From Colocasia esculenta (taxonomy: Eukaryota > Streptophyta > Magnoliopsida > Alismatales > Araceae): DNA of 64,000 bases. The stretch covers positions 7,146,712 to 7,210,711 of the forward strand of contig CM024759.1 of NCBI GenBank assembly GCA_014218235.1, read 5' to 3'. Under the pieces are notes generated by a model that was given only the letters and a program-made list of their open reading frames with translations, did not search any database and had not been told where the DNA came from. Below are positions 46,875 to 56,880 of this stretch, in pieces. Position numbers and translations under genes: made by a program. Within the stretch, counting starts at the first letter, position 1, and the number at the start of each line of letters is the position of its first letter.

Positions 46875-47440
46875 CGCTCACCTCAAAGGGGGGTGAAGGG
46901 CAAGTAGGAGTGAGCCGACGACGCATTCTAGGTCGACGAGGGGGTTGGCGCAACGTCGGCAGATCGCTCCGCGGTTGCTGGGAATCTCTTTCGAGAAGGG
47001 CAATGAGCAAACCCCGCCCTCGCCATAGTCCGCCTATTTATAGGCCCAGCGGGGAGAGTCCGATCGAACGGTCAAAAATATGGATGGGCGAGATGTTGCC
47101 ATGCGTCACAAACCCGTCGGGCGGAGGGCGAACACCCGGATTCACGACGTTCGCCGCCATTAAGTGTCATCATTAGCAGGGGATTCGAGGCGACCGTGCG
47201 ACGACTGACCTCTCGAAACTGTCGTAAAAGGGGTACGGACGTGATCTCCCACGCAACGTCCATAATCATTGTCAGAAACGTCATCCGAAGCCGGCGCGAC
47301 AGCTGTCAGACTGATTGAAAGCACCAGCCTCGGAATGCACAAGCAACTAGCCCTGCCATTTGGGGAAGAGCCGAGGAGGAGGTCCCATTTGGCTTCTCGT
47401 CAAATCTCGTCTTCGATCCGACGAGAACCCGGGGGGCCAA
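46875..47440. other. Untranslated region before the Tat LTR
   Basis: GC-balanced sequence without genes. Read on the minus strand it is the promoter side of the antisense ORF. It ends in the purine run GAACCCGGGGGGCCAA just before a TGATACC LTR-like start. Confidence 0.5.
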
Positions 47441-47993
47441 TGATACCTGATATCGATCGCCAATTGTCGACCACCGAGCAAGCCCGCAGCCGAGGACTGT
47501 CATCAAACCTCCCGACGATAGGTGACCGACGACGTCACTTCGTGCTTCGCAACCGACGATATCCGCCGAACATAAGACCTTGGCAGATCCGATCCCTCTA
47601 CGCCATAAAAATAGTAGGGGTCATGTATCCTCAAATCATGGCACGTCCAGCTGGCCTTGCTCTCATTAGCCTAGCACGTCTAATACAGAAAGTTCCAAGG
47701 ATCATGGGCCATGATATCACACTCCGCTATTACTGGGGGTTACCAGCTGTAATCTGGGAGGACTCCCTTTGATCATGCATTGCCTCAAAGCCCACTCCGC
47801 GGCATTTTGGGGTAACCGTGGGCGCAAACGCAGGCAACCGCCGGCCACTAAATCTCACAAGGTCTCCTATAAAAGAAGAGGGTTCACGACAGGGAAAAGG
47901 TATGTTGTTGACAGCACTAAAACTCTCTTCCTCCATTCGGTCACTTCTCTAACTTGGGCGTCAGAGTGTCTGGCCACCGAGGCATCTCGGTGG
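47441..47993 (+). repeat. Tat LTR (candidate)
   Basis: The start TGATACCTGATATCG follows a purine tract. A TATA box, CTCCTATAAAAGAAGAGGG, lies near 47,869. The end is placed before ATTGCAAGTGGGAAC, which resembles a deleted form of the ATTGGCGCCGTCTGTGGGAA primer-site region of Tat elements. No second copy is in the window to confirm the borders. Confidence 0.45.
47870..47880 (+). promoter_or_regulatory. LTR core promoter (TATA box)
   Basis: CCTATAAAAGA is a textbook plant TATA box, placed about 120 bp before the presumed LTR end, as is usual for Tat LTRs. Confidence 0.5.
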
Positions 47994-48335
47994 TTATTGC
48001 AAGTGGGAACTTCGTCGGCCCGCTAGAGCCACGACACGCCATCGCCTTGGGGCCCACCCTCGTCGACTCCGGTCGGCTACGTTTGCTCGTGCAGCAACAG
48101 GTAGCAACAATGGCACCTAGAGACAGACCATCCAAGAGTTCTTGGTACACCCGAAGAGAGGAAACCCTTACCCTAGAGATAAATGCATGCACCAATGGAA
48201 AAGAGGAAAAGGAGGACAACTAGCTAGCTAGCTTCTCAGGTAATCTCTGCAACAGACACATATGAGGGAGAGGAGCTGATCCGGAGAACAGACACATATA
48301 TATGAGAGATCAGAAGAGCTGGTCAGGATGAGACA
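47994..48335 (+). other. 5' internal remnant of a Tat element, then unassigned DNA
   Basis: GTGGGAACTTCGTCGGCCCG followed, about 100 bp on, by ATGGCACCTAGAGACAG resembles the leader and gag start of a gypsy element. It stops near 48,230 (CTAGCTAGCTAGCTTCTC). The rest to 48,335 is unassigned. Confidence 0.4.
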
Positions 48336-49168
48336 ATTGAGAAGTACTGATCCGTTAATTCTCCTGAATTGGAGCCACGTACGCCGCCCTCCCTTGCGGG
48401 CGATATGAAGATCGATGCTTATATATATAGCGACAATACGGACAGCTTCCTAGCTTCAACATGGAGGAGGAGGAAGAGGTACCCACGACGGTCAGATATC
48501 AGTGAAGGATCAACACGTTATATCATGTCTTCCTATGATTGGAATTTTGGTGGCAAACTTAATTGTTCAAAGCAAATTAAGGTTTCAGCTATGTACGGAT
48601 ATCAAATTATAACCCCTGCCCTTGCACTTAGTAGTACTAGTGAGTAAACACTTTCCGCCGACAAACCTTGGTTAAGTTAATTGGCACGTCCTCAACTCTC
48701 TTTGTTGGAGAGGTATGATGTTAAACCCCCAGCTCTTGCAATTGTGCAAGACAAAGGATTTATATATGTACTTAAGTACCCCTAGGCCCAATGAAGGCAT
48801 GATGATGGATATGTTAAATCTCGCTCTTGGTGTCGTGTCATGTGTGAGAGGAGGAATTTAATATGCAGATCTGTGTTGGAATCTCCAGCTCCAAAATATA
48901 TAGTTACCTGTACAAATAGAACAATTAGTTGCTCGTATACTTGGAGAAAATCTCATAATTAAAGAGAACAATTACAGGCGTACGTACGTTTTTCTGAAAT
49001 TTGTAAATACCCCCATGAAAAAAAAAAGCAATCCACCTTCCACAGTTCCATGTTGTGTGTTCCTGTACATGTCTCGCACGTTAAAATCTGATGCTTTCTG
49101 CGAACTGCCCCTATATATATGGGTTCCTATATCATAACCACGAATCTGGAAAGAACTCGCTAAAGCAT

Positions 49169-49978
49169 TTAGACCAACGACATGGGGTCTTTCGACGATG
49201 AGCCATCTTCCAGGGTACTGGGCAGCTGGGCGCTCGCATTAACACCGACAGAGGCGGCGCCGGCACCGCCTATGGACGCACGCAGCGGCCGCGGCGTCAT
49301 GTCGGAGTACCCGACACCGCGGCGGCAGGTCGGGAACACCAAGAACACGAAGCTGGCGAGGAACACGACGGAAAGCGGCAGGTCCCTCAGGTACTGCATG
49401 CAGTCCCACCCGGCGCTCCCGAACAGGCAGCTCTGCACGTTGGGGTCGCTCAACGCCAGCACCAGGAACACCAACATCGAGAAGAGCGCGTGCACGTAGT
49501 CCACCAACCGGATCCTCAGCTCCCGGAGGTCCGCCGCCGAGAGCTCGGGATCCTCCTCCTCCTCGCACGGCTGGCAGTTGAAAAGGTAGAACCCACGGAA
49601 GGTGGCGACGCCGACGTAGACCTTGCCGCCGGCTCCGAGGAGGGTGTCGGTGAAGGAGAAGAAGGCGCAGGAGAGGGCGCAGCACGTGATGAAGGCGACG
49701 GTGAAGTACCAGCTGTAGCCGGCGATGCAGGTCCCCCGATTGGAAAAGGTGGGGTTGAGGGACTGGAAGGCGAGGACGGTGCCGGTGGGTAGGAGCTTCG
49801 CGAGGTTGGCCACCATCGTGAGGGTTCGATCGGCCATGGGGGCCGGCCGGCTAGGCGGTGCTTCCCTTGCTGGGAACGGTGGGGTTTCCCCTGCCGGAGG
49901 ATCGAGCTCTAGGTCCTCGTTCCCGACGTTGTTGGAGTTGGAGGTCCTTCCCACCGCAGCTATCTGAGTGTCTGCCAT
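49169..49978 (-). CDS. DMP family membrane protein (DUF679), copy 1
   Basis: 269 residues from the ATG at 49,978; a longer frame from 50,110 exists, but the duplicate conserves MADTQI and the upstream part is UTR-like. A hydrophilic Pro/Glu-rich N terminus is followed by the DUF679 core. LANLLPTG-type motif VANLAKLLPTGTVLAFQSLN comes first, then four membrane helices (around YFTVAFITCCALSCAFFSF, VGVATFRGFYLF, YVHALFSMLVFLVLALSD, VVFLASFVFLVFP). The box DPNVQSCLF and the end RRGVGY follow. DMP proteins lie in endomembranes or the plasma membrane. Members act in senescence and, for the DMP8/9 and maize DMP branch, in sperm-egg fusion; the branch of this one is not determined. The coding sequence is intact and GC-rich. 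Confidence 0.85.
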   Translation of the reverse strand: MADTQIAAVGRTSNSNNVGNEDLELDPPAGETPPFPAREAPPSRPAPMADRTLTMVANLAKLLPTGTVLAFQSLNPTFSNRGTCIAGYSWYFTVAFITCCALSCAFFSFTDTLLGAGGKVYVGVATFRGFYLFNCQPCEEEEDPELSAADLRELRIRLVDYVHALFSMLVFLVLALSDPNVQSCLFGSAGWDCMQYLRDLPLSVVFLASFVFLVFPTCRRGVGYSDMTPRPLRASIGGAGAASVGVNASAQLPSTLEDGSSSKDPMSLV

Positions 49979-50200
49979 GAACACAGCGAGCGCGAGCGAG
50001 AGAGAAATCAGAAATAAGGCAGAAAGAGAGAAGGTAGGAGTGCGTATTAATAGGTGCAACGATATTTCCATGTTAACCAAGATCCAATAATGTTGTGCGT
50101 ATAGCAGCAAGTTTCCTTAGTACGTTCTCATGTCAATCCGATTACTATTAGGAATAGATTTATAAGAAATTTCTAAAGAACATTATCATAGGTTGGTTTC
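49979..50200 (-). promoter_or_regulatory. 5' UTR and proximal promoter of DMP gene 1
   Basis: The minus-strand leader is rich in CTCTC and GCGAG words just before the ATG, with an AATACGCACTCC stretch upstream. The equivalent part of copy 2 has gained a (TA)n tract at about 53,316. No firm TATA box is assigned. Confidence 0.35.
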
Positions 50201-50477
50201 CAAAAAAATAGGCAACTTTTGTTAAAGAAGTTTTTAGTACTAAATTTCCTAAAATTATGCAACAGGAGGTGAGTTTCACCTAGTATTGCCCTCATAATAG
50301 GAATTTTGAATACCGACTAATTAATCATAGGAGTCATTTGTACAATTCTTTGGACTTATATAGGAAAATTCTCAAGGGTTATTTTGGTGGAATTTTTTTT
50401 AAACAACACACTCCAATGGTTTCTCTCTCTCTAAAACTAGCGACTAAAAAGAAGACTTTTGACTCTTTACCCTCTTC

Positions 50478-50508
<31 letters not shown>

Positions 50509-50556
50509 CACCGGAGGGGGTTTCCTGCGCCCCTTCCTTTTCTCCACCCATGTGTT

Positions 50557-51059
50557 TAGGGCTGCAAATGGATACGGATAATATCTGGATCCAATTTTAA
50601 TTCTTATTCGATTAATCGGATATTATCTGTTTAAAAAATATCCGGCGGAATGGATTTTGAACACGGATATTATGAAGATAATAAACGGAGCAGATACGGA
50701 AACATGTGATCTGTCCGTTTAAGATTCGCTCCGAAATAGAGTTATTTTTTACCATTAAATTTTCATATGTAATATATAAATATATAATATATTTAATGTC
50801 AATCTATTGTTTAGAGAATATTTTTGACATTTTTTTAAATCACTATTTTTAATTTTTAGATCACTTAATATCTTTTATTAAGCTTATATTTTCGAAGCAG
50901 ATAATATGTGTATCCGCTCCGAATCTAAAAATTATCTGATTAAATTATCCGCTCCGTATTTGAACTGTATTCGGAGCGGATACAAATTATCCATTTAACT
51001 ATTCTGATCGGAATCGAAAAACTCATATCTGCTACGTATCCACTTCGTTTACAGCCCAA
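50557..51059. mobile_element. hAT-type MITE, 503 bp
   Basis: The left tip TAGGGCTGCAAATGGATACG faces the right tip, whose complement is TTGGGCTGTAAACGAAGTGG. The flanks CATGTGTT (50,549-50,556) and CACGTGCT (51,060-51,067) are an 8-bp target duplication differing by two C/T changes. The inside is rich in GGATAT, ATCCGCTCCG and their complements. There is no coding sequence. It lies between the two DMP duplicates. Confidence 0.75.
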
Positions 51060-51149
51060 CACGTGCTCTCCCTTTCTCTCCATATCTACCAGAGGGGTTT
51101 CCCCCTCTGTCGCCCTGTCGCTACTGTCTCTGTGTGTGTGTGTGTGTGT

Positions 51150-51360
51150 GTTATGGAACCCCGTCTCCTTGTCCCACCCCCGCGGTTTGCGACCACGTAC
51201 GTTGCCACGTCCTCTGCACTGAGTGCATCGCCGAGTACGTAGCGGAGAAGGTGGTGAAGAACACGTGCGGGTGGCCGACGTCCATTGCCCGCACCGGACC
51301 ATGCTGGGGGCGGCTAGCTGGAGCCGGAGGTGATCTACTAGCATGTCAACCCTGCGGCCG
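51150..51360 (+). pseudogene. RBR/RING E3 ligase fragment
   Basis: The stretch reads CDHVRCHVLCTECIAEYVAE and KVVKN, then in another frame DVHCP and LEPEV. This is the RING1 pattern of RBR (RING-between-RING) ubiquitin ligases: C-x-H-x3-C-x2-C, YVxxK, CP, LEPE. It lacks the rest of the protein and is frame-shifted, preceded by a (TG)n tract at 51,131. It is probably a processed or captured fragment. Confidence 0.4.
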
Positions 51361-51399
51361 CGCTCGATCGACAAGGCCCAAGATCGTATAGGCATTTGT

Positions 51400-51660
51400 T
51401 CTCGAAAAATAATTTTGTAACATTATTTGGTAACACATTAAAATAAGAGTAATACTATGCTTTCAACTAACATAACATGATGTGGAACGGCTCCACGTGT
51501 ATTTAATACACTATTTTTTTATCGTTAAATAGTATAAACAAATATCTATTTGTACATACAAATATTTATTTTAATACATATAAATAATAATTTAGTGTAT
51601 ATAAACAGTATAAAGAATTCACACAAATAATTTTATTTGTGTGCATTCATAAATGATGTG
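51400..51660. other. AT-rich gap between the duplicates
   Basis: Repeated ATAAACAAATATCTATTTGT-like and ACATACAAATATTTATTTTA-like words; no gene. Confidence 0.5.
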
Positions 51661-52384
51661 TGTGAGAAGTACTAGTGCGTTAATTCTCCTGAATTGAAGC
51701 CACGTACGCCACCCTCCCTTGCGGGCGATATGAAGATCGATGCTTATGGCGACAATACGGACGGCTTCCTAGCTCCAACATGGAGGAGGAGGTACCCACG
51801 ACGGTCAGATATCAGTGAAGGATCAACACGCTATATCATGCCTTCCTATGATTGGGATTTTGGTGGCAAACTTATTTGTTCAAAGCAAACTAAGGTTTCA
51901 GCTATGTACGGGTATCAAATTATAACCCCTGCCCATGCACTTATAAGTACTAGTGAGTAATCACTTTCCGCCGACAAGCCTTGCTTAAGTTAATTGGCAC
52001 GTAAACTATACCTCTTGCAATTGTGCAAGACAAAAGGATTTATATATGTAACCTCTGGGCTCAATGAAGGTGATGATGGATGTTAAATCTCGCCCTGAGG
52101 AGGAATTTAATATATACGTAGACTTGTGTTGGAATCTCCAGATCCAAATATATAGTTACTTGTATAAATAGAACAATTATAAGTTTGCTCGGGTACTTGG
52201 AGAAAATCTCACATTTAAAGAGAACAATTACAGGCGTTTGCGTACATTAATTTTCTGATATTTACACCATGAGAAAAAAATAATCCACCTTCCATAGTTC
52301 CTATATATACATCTTATCCTCATGTTTCTCACGTTAAAACCTGACGCTTTCTGCAAAAACCGGAAAGAACTAGCTAAGCAAATA

Positions 52385-53053
52385 TTAGACCATCGACATG
52401 GGGTCTTTCGACGATGAGCCATGTTCCAGGGTACTGGGCTGCTGGGCGCTCGCATTAACACCGACAGAGGCGGCGCCGGCCCCGCCTCTGGACGAACGCA
52501 GCGGCCGCGGCGTCATGTCGGAGTACCCGACACCGCGGCGGACGGTCGGGAACACCAAAGACACGAAGCTGGCGACGAACCCGACGGCCAGCGGCAGGTC
52601 CCTCAGGTACTGCATGGAGTCCCCCCCGGCGCTCCCGAACAGGCAGCTCTGCACGTCGGGGTCGCTCAGTGCCAGCGCCAGGAACACCAACATCGAGAAG
52701 AGCGCGTGCACGTAGTCCACCAACCGGATCCTCAGCTCCTGTAGGTCCGCCGCCGAGAGCTCGGGCTCCTCCTCCTCCTCGCACGGCTGGCAGTTGAAGA
52801 GGTAGAACCCACGGAAGGTGGCGACGCCGACGTATACCTTGCCGCCGGCTCCGAGGAGGGTGTCGGTGAAGGAGAAGAAGGCGCAGGAGAGGGCGCAGCA
52901 CGTGATGAAGGCGAGGTTGAGGTACCAGCTGTAGCCGGCGATGCAGGTCCCCCGGTTGGAAAAGGTGGGGTTGAGGGACTGGAAGGCGAGGACGGTGCCG
53001 GTGGGTAGGAGCTTCGCGAGGTTGGCCACCACCGTGAGGGTTCGATCGGCCAT
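52385..53053 (-). CDS. DMP family membrane protein (DUF679), copy 2, shortened N terminus
   Basis: 222 residues from ATG at 53,053 (MADRTLTVVANLAKLLPTG). The upstream frame starting at 53,196 (MADTQITVVAVG), matching the N terminus of copy 1, is thrown out of frame at about 53,055 by loss of one G in a G-run (ATGGGGCC here, ATGGGGGCC in copy 1). The internal Met is conserved in both copies and opens the full DUF679 core: four membrane helices, DPDVQSCLF, RRGVGY and a C-terminal tail. DMP proteins are typically 200-230 residues, so the short form may well be functional if ribosomes reach the second ATG. Changes against copy 1 within the core are few and conservative. Confidence 0.75.
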   Translation of the reverse strand: MADRTLTVVANLAKLLPTGTVLAFQSLNPTFSNRGTCIAGYSWYLNLAFITCCALSCAFFSFTDTLLGAGGKVYVGVATFRGFYLFNCQPCEEEEEPELSAADLQELRIRLVDYVHALFSMLVFLALALSDPDVQSCLFGSAGGDSMQYLRDLPLAVGFVASFVSLVFPTVRRGVGYSDMTPRPLRSSRGGAGAASVGVNASAQQPSTLEHGSSSKDPMSMV

Positions 53054-53196
53054 GGGGCCGGCCGGCTAGTCGGTGCTTCCCTTGCTGGGACCGGTGGGGT
53101 TTCCCCTGCCGGAGAATTGAGCTCTAGGTTCTTCCCGACGTTGTTGGAGTTGGAGGTCCTTCCCACCGCAACCACAGTTATCTGAGTGTCTGCCAT
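53054..53196 (-). pseudogene. Frameshifted N-terminal extension of DMP copy 2
   Basis: From ATG 53,196 it encodes MADTQITVVAVGRTSNSNNV and about 28 further residues aligned with copy 1. It then loses frame at the G-run; the shifted frame runs on for 150 codons without DMP character. If used, this ATG would act as an upstream start that suppresses the 53,053 start. Confidence 0.6.
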
Positions 53197-53525
53197 GAAC
53201 ACAGCGAGCGCGAGCGAGAGAGAAATCAGAAATAAGGCAGAAACAGAGATGGTAGGAGTGCGTATTAATAGATGCAAGGATATTTCGATGTTAACAAGAT
53301 CCAATAATGTTGTACGTATATATATATATATATATAGCAGCAACTTTCCTTAGTACGTTCTCATGTCAATCCCATTACTATTAGGAATAGATTTATAAGA
53401 AATTTCTGAAGAACATGATCATAGGCTTGTTTCCAAAAAAATAGGCAACTTTTCTTAAAAGAGATTTTAGTACTTATAAATTTCCTAAACTTATGCAACA
53501 GGAGGCGAGTTTCACCTAGGAATGC

Positions 53526-54062
53526 ACGATGGTCACTGCTGCGGCCAACACTGGTGTAGCCGACTAAAATAGTTAAACAGTCAGCGGTTTTATATAAAGG
53601 TCGATTGTTTTGACCGTCTATCTCAAAATTTTTTTTTTTTTTAGAAAATAGCCGACTGTGTTGGAGTTAAAACAGTCGGCGTACCCGCTCCCCCGACCCG
53701 CCAAAAATTTCGTCTCTGCAGGCACCAAACCCCCTCCCCCCTTGCTCCATCTCTCTCCCTCATTCTTTCGAGCGCGATTTCCCCACTTTCTCCATCTCTC
53801 TCCCTCATTCTCTGAACCGATCACGACGCCGCGCCCTGCCCTTCCTCTCGCCCGACGCTGCTGCGCCCTGCCACCCTCAGACGCCGACGCCGCCGAGCCC
53901 TGCCACCCGCCGACGCCGACGCCGCCACACCCTTTGCCGCCGCCCCCTTCCACTCGCCGACGCTGACGCAAACGGGGACTGTGCAGTTTAATTTCTTCGA
54001 TCTTTCGCACCATTTCTTGTTAGATTTGTGTCCCGTATGCCACAAATTTTTACCTAGGAACC
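53526..54062 (+). promoter_or_regulatory. Promoter and leader of the phosphoesterase gene, with a possible CACTA-like remnant
   Basis: CACTGGTGTAGCCGACTAAA at about 53,549 with AACAGTCGGCG-type words to 53,695 looks like a short CACTA-type remnant. From 53,720 the sequence is CT-rich (CTCCATCTCTCTCCCTCATT, twice) then GCCGACGCCGACGCCGCC-like, a usual 5' UTR composition. No TATA box is certain. Confidence 0.35.
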
Positions 54063-54330
54063 ATGGCGGGAGGCAGACGGGTTCTCCCCTTCCTCCTCTG
54101 TTTCCTTTCCCTCTTCTCGCCCTCTGCGACGGCATCAGATCCCCCCTACGGCACCAGAAGCGTCGTAGACGTGGAGGGCGGGCCGGCCTCGGTCGTGTGG
54201 GTGGTGCAGCTCTCCGACCTCCACTTCAGCGTGTTCCACCCGGAGAGGGCCGTCGATTTCACCAGGCTGGTCAGCCCGGCGCTCGCCATGATCAAGCCCT
54301 CCCTCGTCCTGATAACTGGGGACCTCACAG
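54063..54330 (+). CDS. Metallophosphoesterase (At3g03305-like), first exon only
   Basis: The start context ACCATGGCG is good. A signal peptide (MAGGRRVLPFLLCFLSLFSP, cleavage after SATA) is followed by VVWVVQLSDLHFSVFHPERA, the first metal-binding motif (D and H), and SLVLITGDLTG, the second (GD). The exon ends at 54,330 with a GTAGTC donor. This matches the N terminus of the plant putative metallophosphoesterase family, a calcineurin-like enzyme of the secretory system, whose complete form has several hundred residues. The next exon should start with a DGKSKD-like sequence and an NHD motif. I could not find it up to 64,000, so either intron 1 exceeds 9.6 kb because of insertions, or the gene is truncated. 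Confidence 0.75.
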
Positions 54331-55245
54331 GTAGTCTTTGGGTTTCTTTCGGTTTGCCTTCCTTCCCTTCGATTTTTCTATTGTTTGTGCTCTATTCTCT
54401 CTGCGTGTGCGTGTGATTCTTTTTCTGGCAGAAAGCGGCGATTTTTTTCTGTTTCCTTTCTTGGAAGAAAAACTTCCTACTTGGCTCTGGTCCATTTGAT
54501 TTCAACTTTTTATAGGAAGAACTAGACCTAGAAAGGTCGCAGTTTGAGCATCCTTCTTTTTATGAATGAGCATCCTTCAGACATGCACTAGAACAATAGG
54601 CATTTTGACATCTCGAAACTGAAATTACCTCCTGAAAATCTCCAAGGAACTGTAAATTATTTGCAACCGATATGTGATTTGGCAGCATAAATCCTAGCTA
54701 CTCAGATTTGGGTCCAGGTCAATGCATTCTACATTTCTGCCGTAAACCTCCATATCTGAATTCCAATTGACACAAGTCTTCGCCAAAAACCTGCACTGCG
54801 GGTCCTTTATTCATTCCCAACTCTCCGTTTACAAGGCAAAGCCCTACAACACTGCTGCAAAGTAACTAGTTCATTAAGTTTATGGTCCTGTTGATAAAGG
54901 TTCAATGCTTCTGTCATCTTTTCCAACAATAGAGTTAAGAACGTAAGGTGATAAGTATCACAGACTCCAAGATCTAGGATATGCTTCATGTCACTATTAT
55001 ATGCAAGGAAGACTGTCAATAGAATTTTTGGAAGCAAGGAGTTTAGGTCAACAGTGCTCCTTTGCATATTATTAGAGGAGGACATTGATCATTTAGTATC
55101 TGCCAATTATCGGAAGAAAACCACCCTTTCTCCCTCAATATTTAGTGGTTCACATATCCGTGCAAATGTCCAGCAAAAGAACAAAAGTTATTTTAAAAAT
55201 GAATGGGTATATACCCGTGAATTTATTTGGACTTTTTGTATATTG
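54331..55245 (+). other. Intron 1 or 3' flank of the phosphoesterase exon
   Basis: T-rich, intron-like sequence (CTTCCTTCCCTTCGATTTTT). No exon or element was recognised before the 84-bp array. Confidence 0.5.
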
Positions 55246-55249
55246 TAAA

Positions 55250-56090
55250 TTTGGGCAGCGCTCCCGCATAGGTAGAATTATTGCGCGTATATATGAGTAT
55301 GAGTGTAATGCACATATGATTGTATTAATTTTAGGGGAGAGTCCCTCTATAGACAGAGTGTCCCCATAAAATACGCACATATGTACATGTATATTTATGA
55401 ACATATGGATATGCTTTTGGGCGGAATCCCCGTTTGGACGGAGTTTCCTTTTAAAAGACATATTCACATTAACGTATTTCCGTAAACATATGGATATATT
55501 TCCGGCAGGATCTCTGTTAAACAGGGTTCTCTCGAGAAACATACGAATATGAACACAACTTTTTTGTGAATATATGGATATATTCTCGGACAGAAACACC
55601 GCTTGAGCAGAGTTTCCTTTATGGAAATATACATATAAGCACAATATTTGTGAATATATGGATATGATTCCAGCAGAACCTCCGCTTGGGTAGAGTTTCC
55701 CTTAGGAAATATATGCATATAAGCACAGAGTTGTGAACATATGAGTATGTTTTCGGGCAGAACCTGCGCTTGGGCAGAGTCTCCTCAAGAAAACATATAC
55801 AGATGAGCACAAAATTGTGATTATATGGATATGTTCTCGGGAAGAACCTCCGCTTGGGCAGGGCCTCCCCTAAGAAACATATACATATAAGCACAAGATT
55901 GTAATTATATGGGTATGTTCTCGGGCAGAATCTTCGTTTGGGCAGAGTCTCCCCTAAGAAACATATACATATAAGCACAAAATGGTGATTATATGGGTAT
56001 GTTCTTGGGCAGAACCTCCACTTAGGCAGAGTCTCATCTAAGAAACATATACATATAAGCACAAAACCCACCATCCCGGAGTCTTGCTCG
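55250..56090. repeat. 84-bp tandem array, about 10 units
   Basis: GCACAAAATTGTGATTATAT-type boxes lie at 55,639, 55,723, 55,807, 55,891, 55,975 and 56,059, exactly 84 bp apart. More diverged units reach back to about 55,250. Each unit has TTGGGCAGAGTCTCCCCTAA and AAACATATACATATAAGC. As 84 is 28 codons, a 164-codon minus-strand frame is open through the array, but the repeats explain it. Confidence 0.95.
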
Positions 56091-56270
56091 ACGGATGGGG
56101 AGAACATGTGCATCTAAATGCGCATACCCATAGAGTCTTGCTCGATATGGAGGCATTTAGAGCACGAGAACAAGGGTATTTAAATACCATATATCCATAG
56201 AGTCTTGCTCGATATGGAAGATATTTAAACCCCGAAGATTATTACCCCCACAGAGCCTTGCTCGATGTGG
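56079..56270. repeat. GAGTCTTGCTCGATATGG repeats, four copies
   Basis: Boxes at about 56,079, 56,132, 56,198 and 56,250 with 52-66 bp spacing and ATTTAAAT-like spacers. It continues directly from the 84-bp array. Confidence 0.8.
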
Positions 56271-56619
56271 GGGGGAAGGACCGCACTATGATATTTTTGA
56301 GAAGCCCTCCATGGAGGGGGATACGAGAGATGTCGATGTCGTATGGGGCGATCTCCCATTTCTTTGCGTTTATCGGATGTTCCACACTCCGCACCAAGCA
56401 GGGGAAGGATCGGTACCTTCACACGAGCAGGGGAACTTGAAGAGCAAGTGGAGAGAACTTTAAGAGAGAGAGAAAGCCTTTTTGCCCTTCTTTCAGATTT
56501 TTCCTTCTTTTTTTTTTGGGGGGGGGGAGCTGAAGGAGCCGAAGAAGAGCCCCCTTTACAATGGGGGTGCATCCCCTTTTATAGGGGTTTGCCCCCTTTA
56601 CAAGGTGCATGGGAGGTGA

Positions 56620-56800
56620 ATAACCCTAACCGATGGTACCCCCCATCGGTTAGGGGGGAAATCCCCCTTAACCGATGGAGGGGTCCTTCGGTTAGGAGTA
56701 TTGCCCCTAACCGATGGTACCCCCCACCGGTTAGGGGGGAAATTAGGGGGGAAATCCCCCTTAACCGATGGAGGGGTCCATCGGTTAGGGGGGGGAAGGG
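56620..56800. repeat. Four AACCGATGG/CCATCGGTT hairpins
   Basis: CCTAACCGATGG-TACCCCC-CATCGGTTAGG begins at 56,625 and recurs imperfectly at 56,706. CTTAACCGATGG-AGGGGTC-CTTCGGTTAG is at 56,668 and 56,760. Two hairpin types alternate, separated by GGGGGGAAATCCCCC, itself a palindrome. The block lies within G/C-homopolymer-rich sequence to 56,880. Confidence 0.85.
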
Positions 56801-56880
56801 GAATTTGCCTATAAATAGGCCCCCATATGCCCCATTATGGGGGTGCTCTTGGGATTTATTGGAATGGGGGGTTTTTGACA

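Larger units (their letters stand above)
48336..50285. repeat. Segmental duplication, copy 1 (contains DMP gene 1)
   Basis: GAAGTACTGATCCGTTAATT to GAGTTTCACCTAG matches 51,661-53,520 throughout, in direct orientation, with small indels. The unit is about 1.95 kb here and 1.86 kb in copy 2. It includes the gene, about 800 bp of 3' flank and about 300 bp of promoter. Confidence 0.95.
51661..53525. repeat. Segmental duplication, copy 2 (contains DMP gene 2)
   Basis: This is the direct repeat of 48,336-50,285. Differences are mostly single substitutions and short indels. A 1.38-kb spacer holding a hAT MITE and the RBR fragment separates the copies. Confidence 0.95.

Noticed and set aside
48405..48647. 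Small ORF (80 residues) conserved in the duplicate at 51,730-51,960 with two in-frame 6-bp indels
   Set aside because: Between the copies I count about eight amino-acid-changing and two silent differences, which is neutral or worse. Conservation is explained by the recent segmental duplication.
49182..49967. Long ORFs antisense to the DMP genes
   Set aside because: Shadows of GC-rich coding sequence, with no domain.
49979..50110. Upstream extension of the DMP copy 1 frame to 313 residues (MLLYAQ...)
   Set aside because: Leader-like CT and GCGAG composition, poor match in the duplicate, and MADTQI is the conserved start.
55619..56113. 164-codon minus-strand ORF
   Set aside because: It is the 84-bp array read in frame; repeated FLGETLPKRRFCPRTYPYN text reflects the repeat, not a protein family.
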